A stretch of DNA of 27,084 bases. Origin: CAZWVR01 sp964637235 (GTDB lineage Bacteria; Bacteroidota; Bacteroidia; Bacteroidales; S143-33). Positions 23,444 to 27,084 of this stretch are shown piece by piece. The stretch spans positions 1 through 27,084 of the forward strand of contig CAZWVR010000023.1 in the NCBI GenBank assembly GCA_964637235.1. The letters run 5' to 3'. Below the pieces are notes generated by a model. The model was not told the DNA's origin. It made no database searches and worked only from the letters and a program-made list of their open reading frames with translations. The number at the start of each line of letters is the position of its first letter. Positions within the stretch are counted from its first letter, which is position 1. The position numbers were made by a program, and so were the translations under genes.

Positions 23444-23851
23444 TTATTGTTTAAAGCCTATCATTAATACAGCGAAGCCTGATTGTTTGTTATCTGGTAG
23501 TTCAGCTTCAATAATACAGTTTATTGTCGAATTAAATTTGAAATCCCAGTATGTACTTAGGTCGTAATTTTCGTTTGAAAAAATTTCGTTTCGGTATTTA
23601 TCATACACTCTGAATTTCAGGGAATTATCTTTTGGTTCACTACAAGCAATAATTCTATAAGTTGCTCCTTCGTAAAATGTTATATGAAATTCAGCTGTTT
23701 GTCCTTGCGTAAGAAGTGCTAAGTATTGTTGTCCGTCTGAAATATAAGGATATTGCATATATTTTTTACAAAAGTTTGTTATAGAGTCGAGCTGTCCGAA
23801 ACTTATGTTCCAGAGGAATAAGATAGTTAAAAGTAAAGTGTATTTTTTCAT
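23444..23851 (-). CDS. Small secreted protein of the transporter operon
   Basis: The reading frame opens at a TTG (23875) inside the preceding gene, but a proper signal peptide (KKYTLLLTILFLWNISFGQ) begins at the ATG at 23851, giving 135 residues. ATG codons at 23860 and 23851 are both possible. After the signal the protein is probably beta-rich (AEFHITFYEGATYRIIAC, LKFRVYDKYRNEIF, CIIEAELP, GFAVLMIGFKQ), which suggests a small jelly-roll-like domain. I do not recognise a named family. It lies four bases before the ABC transporter gene and 13 bases after the lipoprotein gene, so it probably works with them at the periplasmic side. Confidence 0.78.
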   Translation of the reverse strand: MKKYTLLLTILFLWNISFGQLDSITNFCKKYMQYPYISDGQQYLALLTQGQTAEFHITFYEGATYRIIACSEPKDNSLKFRVYDKYRNEIFSNENYDLSTYWDFKFNSTINCIIEAELPDNKQSGFAVLMIGFKQ

Positions 23852-23864
23852 TTTTGTCATTTTT

Positions 23865-24752
23865 TCAGTTAACAACCCAATTTCTTAGAGCAATTATTTT
23901 ATTTTTTATTTGTGAAATTTGTTGTTTTGTGATTTTATATTCTGTTGTACTATTTACAATAGTAAGTTTTTTTTTCGGAATTGTTTTTGAATTTTTATAA
24001 TGATATATTTCCTCAATTCCGTCATAAATCATAGAGATGTCCACGAGTTTATCAATGAGAGTATCTGTTTGAGGGGATTTATTGTAGTATGGTTTAATAA
24101 GTTCTAAGATATTGTTAAGAGGATATTTTTGTTCAGCTAATCTTTGTATTAAATCATTGTCGTTGTAGTCATTTATCACGTTTGTGAGTAAGTAGATAGA
24201 TTCTATCCAGCCGCCTACTATTATGTAGATTCCAATATCTTGCTGTTTATTATCGAGTAAGTATTCGTCAATATCGCGGAAAACATTTGAGATTATAGCA
24301 ATTAAAGAGTCTTTGTTTTCGTTATTTTTTTGGATACGTTCCAAAGTTTTTTCTTGGAGAGAGTTCATAATACCAAGATTCTCAGCGAGTTCTTTTACTG
24401 TTGCGAAATATTCACCGCTTGTACCTAATTGATCATATAGTAAGATATATCCGAGATCTGCGCCATATATACCTAAATTTAGAGCTTTTTTAAAGCTAGT
24501 CAGATATTTTGTTTTGTTTTCAACAGAATTTAGTTTATCGCTATAAAAAGGTATATTCTTTTGTTTTATTAAATCGGAAACCATTAAGGGAGAAGGGACG
24601 CCAAAGGTTTTATTGCTGAACTTTACAATGTTCGGTGGAGATATTTTTTCAGTTGTATCTTTACTTATATTCAGTTGATTATCATTCTTTTCGTTTTTGC
24701 ATGAAAATACTATTAAAATTGTTGCAAACAGTAGGAATAGATATTTTTTCAT
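23865..24752 (-). CDS. Helical lipoprotein of the transporter operon
   Basis: The 295-residue product has a lipoprotein signal peptide with the acylated Cys at residue 18 (IVFSCKNE). The mature part, from about residue 45, is mostly helical (FGVPSPLMVSDLIKQKN, ALNLGIYGADLGYILLYDQLG, a YIIVGGWIESIYLL segment near 176-189) with a Lys-rich end. No enzyme motif is visible. Conserved hydrophobic helices suggest a compact bundle. It is first of a three-gene - strand block ahead of the small secreted protein and the ABCG-type transporter. A role as a substrate-handling partner is inferred from position only. Confidence 0.8.
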   Translation of the reverse strand: MKKYLFLLFATILIVFSCKNEKNDNQLNISKDTTEKISPPNIVKFSNKTFGVPSPLMVSDLIKQKNIPFYSDKLNSVENKTKYLTSFKKALNLGIYGADLGYILLYDQLGTSGEYFATVKELAENLGIMNSLQEKTLERIQKNNENKDSLIAIISNVFRDIDEYLLDNKQQDIGIYIIVGGWIESIYLLTNVINDYNDNDLIQRLAEQKYPLNNILELIKPYYNKSPQTDTLIDKLVDISMIYDGIEEIYHYKNSKTIPKKKLTIVNSTTEYKITKQQISQIKNKIIALRNWVVN

Positions 24753-24907
24753 TGTAAAAAATTTTGTTTTAATCTGAAAATTAACAGATTTTATAAAAAA
24801 ATTATTTGCTAAAATATTATTTTTTTTGTAAATTGTGAAAAAATTTGCGACTGAATTTTTTTAACTAATTTATTAAGAATTTTCTAATCTTCAAAATAAA
24901 AAAATTT
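24753..24907. other. Divergent A/T-rich region between the transporter operon and rpoD
   Basis: These 155 bases are almost pure A+T and must hold promoters for both directions. Toward rpoD, TTTG (24844-24847) and TAATTTAT (24866-24873) with 18-base spacing is the best but imperfect pair. A 6-bp inverted repeat, AATCTG (24771-24776) and CAGATT (24785-24790), lies about 20 bases before the lipoprotein start and could be an operator or a short leader hairpin. No gene is visible. Confidence 0.4.
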
Positions 24908-25768
24908 ATGAGACAGTTAAAAATTACTAAGTCCATTACCAACCGTGATGATGCTTCTCTTGACAAGTATTTGCAGGATATTGGGAAGGAGGAATTAATA
25001 ACTGTTGAAGAGGAGGTAGAATTAGCTCGGCGTATAAAGCAAGGCGATAAAGAAGCTTTGAATAAATTAGTGCGAGCTAATTTACGTTTTGTTGTATCTG
25101 TGGCAAAGCAGTATCAAAATCAAGGATTAAGTTTGCCGGATTTAATAAATGAAGGGAATTTAGGACTTATTAAAGCTGCTGAGAAATTTGATGAAACAAG
25201 GGGGTTTAAATTTATTTCTTATGCGGTTTGGTGGATACGTCAAACTATTTTACAGGCATTAGCAGAGCAATCACGTATTGTAAGATTACCACTTAATCAG
25301 GTCGGTTCGATTAATAAGATAAACAAAGTAATTGAGGAATTTCAGCAGAAGCATAATCGTCCGCCTACTGATGAAGAATTGGCAGAATTGTTGGATGTTT
25401 CTCAGGAGAAGTTAGCTAAATCGCGTAGTATTGCGGGTAGGCATCGTTCTATTGATGCACCATTAAAAGATGGTGAAGATAGTCAATTGAAAGATGTATT
25501 ACCTGATAAAAATGCCGAAAGAGCTGATGCTGCTCTTATGAAAGAGTCTTTAAAAATAGAAATAGAGCGTGCTCTTTCTACTCTTACCCGCCGAGAAGCT
25601 GACATAATACGTTATTTTTTTGGAATTAATGCTCCGGAGATGACCTTAGAAGAGATAGGAGATCTTTTTGGTCTTACTCGCGAAAGAGTTCGTCAAATAA
25701 AGGAGAAGGCAATAAGACGACTCAGACATAGTTCTCGTAGTAAGATTTTACAACAATATCTTGGATAA
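24908..25768 (+). CDS. rpoD: Primary RNA polymerase sigma factor (RpoD/SigA)
   Basis: The 286-residue product directs RNA polymerase to housekeeping promoters. It has a short region 1.2 (SLDKYLQDIGKEELIT, residues 17-32), region 2 at about 52-122 (RANLRFVVSVAKQYQNQGL, DLINEGNLGLIKAAEKFD, FISYAVWWIRQTI), region 3 at 131-208 and region 4 at 221-275, with the helix-turn-helix TLEEIGDLFGLTRERVRQI. Region 1.1 and the non-conserved insert are missing, as is usual for the Bacteroidota primary sigma. Its cognate promoters in this phylum are the TTTG/TAnnTTTG type seen in this window. bTHX follows from its own promoter. Confidence 0.96.
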   Translation: MRQLKITKSITNRDDASLDKYLQDIGKEELITVEEEVELARRIKQGDKEALNKLVRANLRFVVSVAKQYQNQGLSLPDLINEGNLGLIKAAEKFDETRGFKFISYAVWWIRQTILQALAEQSRIVRLPLNQVGSINKINKVIEEFQQKHNRPPTDEELAELLDVSQEKLAKSRSIAGRHRSIDAPLKDGEDSQLKDVLPDKNAERADAALMKESLKIEIERALSTLTRREADIIRYFFGINAPEMTLEEIGDLFGLTRERVRQIKEKAIRRLRHSSRSKILQQYLG

Positions 25769-25799
25769 TTTGTATTTTAGGCAATAATGATTATTTTTG
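25769..25799 (+). promoter_or_regulatory. Near-consensus promoter for the bTHX gene
   Basis: TTTG (25769-25772), a 19-base spacer and TATTTTTG (25792-25799) match both elements and the spacing of the Bacteroidota promoter. The -7 element ends 18 bases before the ATG at 25818. The -33 begins one base after the rpoD stop. An imperfect inverted repeat (GGCAA at 25780-25784, TTGCC at 25797-25801) overlaps the -7 element. Confidence 0.8.
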
Positions 25800-25817
25800 C
25801 CAACAAAAATTTTAAAG

Positions 25818-25940
25818 ATGGGAAAAGGAGACAAAAGAACTAAAAGAGGGAAAATTTGGGCAGGTACTTATGGAAAATATCGCCCAAGAAAGAAAAAAAA
25901 GGCTGCTAAGAAAGCAGTAAAATCGCAGGAAAATAACTAA
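25818..25940 (+). CDS. 30S ribosomal protein THX (bTHX)
   Basis: This 40-codon gene starts MGKGDKRTKRGKIWAGTYGK and continues YRPRKKKKAA, which matches the small basic protein THX known from Thermus, where it sits at the top of the 30S head. The protein is almost entirely basic with a short polar C-terminus. It has its own strong predicted promoter directly after rpoD. The long inverted repeat at 25956 lies 16 bases beyond its stop. Confidence 0.93.
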   Translation: MGKGDKRTKRGKIWAGTYGKYRPRKKKKAAKKAVKSQENN

Positions 25941-25955
25941 TTGAAAGGTAAAGAT

Positions 25956-26063
25956 AAGGGGCTGTCTGATTTTTTACTTTTATATTTTATAATCATTTAT
26001 ACGTTTTTAGCCATTTTTATTCTTTAAATATCTTGTCTGAAAAATATTTCCAGACAGCCCCTT
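25956..26063. repeat. 13-bp perfect inverted repeat around an 82-base A/T-rich loop
   Basis: AAGGGGCTGTCTG (25956-25968) and CAGACAGCCCCTT (26051-26063) are perfect inverted copies. The 82 bases between are A/T-rich without a gene. A second TGTCTG at 26034-26039 can pair locally with the right arm (26051-26056) across an 11-base loop, so two folds compete. The element lies between the convergent bTHX and HdeD-like genes and could end both transcripts, though only TTTT follows on the + strand. The ends also look like terminal repeats of a small non-autonomous element. I see no clear target duplication. Confidence 0.65.
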
Positions 26064-26069
26064 TTAAGA

Positions 26070-26621
26070 TTATTCTTTAAGTTTATTTTCAAAGTTTTTT
26101 AGTTGTAATGCTAAGTAAGTCCCAAAGACACCTGTTAGAACAAAAGTTGTACCTGTTAAGAATATAACTCCCCACATTCCGAACTCTGGGTCCATAACCA
26201 TTAGGAATGAGAATATTAAGGTTATTACTGCCCCGACAAGGTTAAGCCACCAATCTTTAAATCCAAGTTTTTTTAGTTCAAAAGAGTAGTTTATAGTCAT
26301 CATTGCTTTAAAAGCCAGCCAGAAACCTACGTATAGTATAAGTCCGAGAGCTGTTGCTGCTGGGCGGAATAGCATTGTAATGCCTACTGCTAATTCTAAA
26401 ACTCCCATTATCAAAAACCACCACCATGTTTCAATATTTTTAATATTGAATAGGGCAAAACTAATATTAAATGCTCCTGAGATTAGTAAAGAAGCTAAAA
26501 ATAAGTAAGCTAAACTTATGAAAGCTTCTGTGGGTTTAAAAAATACCCATACTCCGACAATAATTAAAAATAATGAAATAAGAAATGGCAACCACCAGTG
26601 TTTAGCTTTTGTTGTTTTCAT
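26070..26621 (-). CDS. HdeD/DUF308-like membrane protein
   Basis: The 183-residue product has six closely spaced membrane helices in pairs (about residues 10-28, 35-55, 66-84, 90-110, 125-142, 150-172) with a short charged tail. The repeated pattern GVWVFFKPTEAFISLAYLFLASLLISGAFNI and its later copies is that of HdeD, an acid-resistance-associated inner-membrane protein of E. coli. Function is not established for most family members. The gene stands alone and is convergent with bTHX. No clear promoter is visible upstream on the - strand. Confidence 0.85.
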   Translation of the reverse strand: MKTTKAKHWWLPFLISLFLIIVGVWVFFKPTEAFISLAYLFLASLLISGAFNISFALFNIKNIETWWWFLIMGVLELAVGITMLFRPAATALGLILYVGFWLAFKAMMTINYSFELKKLGFKDWWLNLVGAVITLIFSFLMVMDPEFGMWGVIFLTGTTFVLTGVFGTYLALQLKNFENKLKE

Positions 26622-26714
26622 AGTTTTTTTTTCTAATTTTTAAGCAAAAGAATGGCCAAGTAATATTTTTATGTCAAATTGTCATACAAAAAGTCAGAAT
26701 GTTTTATATAAACT

Positions 26715-26745
26715 TTTTTCAATTAGTATAAAATTTTTATTTTTG
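26715..26745 (+). promoter_or_regulatory. Candidate promoter for the DUF4907 lipoprotein gene
   Basis: TATTTTTG (26738-26745) matches the -7 element and ends 15 bases before the ATG at 26761. The -33 position (26715-26718) reads TTTT, so it is one base off consensus with 19-base spacing. It lies in the 139-base divergent gap with the HdeD-like gene. Confidence 0.55.
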
Positions 26746-26760
26746 TATTGACTTGTAAAT

Positions 26761-27084
26761 ATGCATAGGGCGGTCGTAAATATTTGTTTATTAGCTGTTT
26801 TATTTTTTTTTGTTGCTTGTAGGAGTAATCATAGTATAGATAAAACTAAAAAGCAAAAAGAGGATACAATTACGATTTCTGTTTTTAAAGTGGATACTGG
26901 TGGGTATGGATATGATATTTTGGTAAATGGTCATGTTTTTATCCATCAGGATATTATACCAGCTATTGGAGGGTATTTTACGTTTTCAAGTTATGATGAT
27001 GCATATAGAACAGCGAAATATGCAGTTGAAAAGATGCTGCGAACTCACGATTTACCGGGGTTGACAGTGAAAGAATTAGATAGT
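26761..27084 (+). CDS. DUF4907-like lipoprotein, 5' part (continues past window)
   Basis: The first 108 codons are visible, with no stop before the window edge. The protein begins MHRAVVNICLLAVLFFFVAC, a lipoprotein signal with the acylated Cys at residue 20. The mature part has ISVFKVDTGGYGYDILVNGHVFIHQDIIPAIGG-type sequence (residues about 41-75), then SYDDAYRTAKYAVEKM. This pattern, a YDI-VNG hairpin followed by an HQ-IPA loop, fits the small Bacteroidota DUF4907 domain of unknown function. The family is usually about 110 residues, so little is missing. It has its own candidate promoter. Confidence 0.82.
   Translation, partial: MHRAVVNICLLAVLFFFVACRSNHSIDKTKKQKEDTITISVFKVDTGGYGYDILVNGHVFIHQDIIPAIGGYFTFSSYDDAYRTAKYAVEKMLRTHDLPGLTVKELDS

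Noticed and set aside
24844..24873. Possible rpoD promoter (TTTG, 18-base spacer, TAATTTAT).
   Set aside because: The -7 element misses the key final G and another base; in such A/T-rich DNA this match is expected by chance, so it is only mentioned in the intergenic entry.
1..27084. Search for CRISPR arrays, tRNAs, transposases, integrases and phage genes.
   Set aside because: No regularly spaced repeats, no cloverleaf-like segments and no such proteins were seen; the only repeat that could be mobile is the 108-base unit at 25956.

Overview
The window comes from an A+T-rich member of the Bacteroidota, probably Bacteroidales-like. Evidence for this: promoters of the -33 TTTG / -7 TAnnTTTG type, no Shine-Dalgarno sequence ahead of almost any gene, a type IX secretion (T9SS) C-terminal sorting domain, a short primary sigma factor without region 1.1, bTHX, zinc-free forms of S14, L36 and S4, and several families typical of this phylum (DUF3127, DUF4907, the TerB/ABCG-like transporter). 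Genus and species cannot be read from the sequence.

Positions 1-11773 are the downstream part of the S10-spc-alpha ribosomal superoperon, all on the + strand: 'rplV-rpsC-rplP-rpmC-rpsQ-rplN-rplX-rplE-rpsN-rpsH-rplF-rplR-rpsE-rpmD-rplO-secY-map-infA-rpmJ-(promoter)-rpsM-rpsK-rpsD-rpoA-rplQ. It encodes ribosomal proteins, the Sec translocon channel, methionine aminopeptidase, IF-1 and the RNA polymerase alpha subunit. A strong intrinsic terminator follows at 11820-11871. L17 has an unusual acidic C-terminal tail of about 84 residues.

Positions 11870-19462 hold mainly envelope, housekeeping and hypothetical genes: a secreted VWA protein with a T9SS tail (-), a diadenylate cyclase, a secreted NlpC/P60 peptidase, a NupG-type transporter, a one-helix membrane protein, an FKBP-like lipoprotein with altered active-site residues, a DUF3127 protein whose last residues resemble the SSB C-terminal tip, and ispE. 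Positions 19452-24752 are on the - strand: an APS-reductase-type CysH, and a three-gene block of lipoprotein, small secreted protein and a 1048-residue ABCG-type transporter with an N-terminal TerB-like domain. That block is the best candidate here for an uncharacterised system.

Positions 24753-27084 hold the primary sigma factor gene, the tiny bTHX gene behind a near-consensus promoter, a long inverted repeat, a convergent HdeD-like membrane protein, and the 5' part of a DUF4907 lipoprotein gene. I see no tRNA, rRNA, CRISPR array, transposase, integrase or phage gene. No stretch longer than 300 bases lacks a gene.
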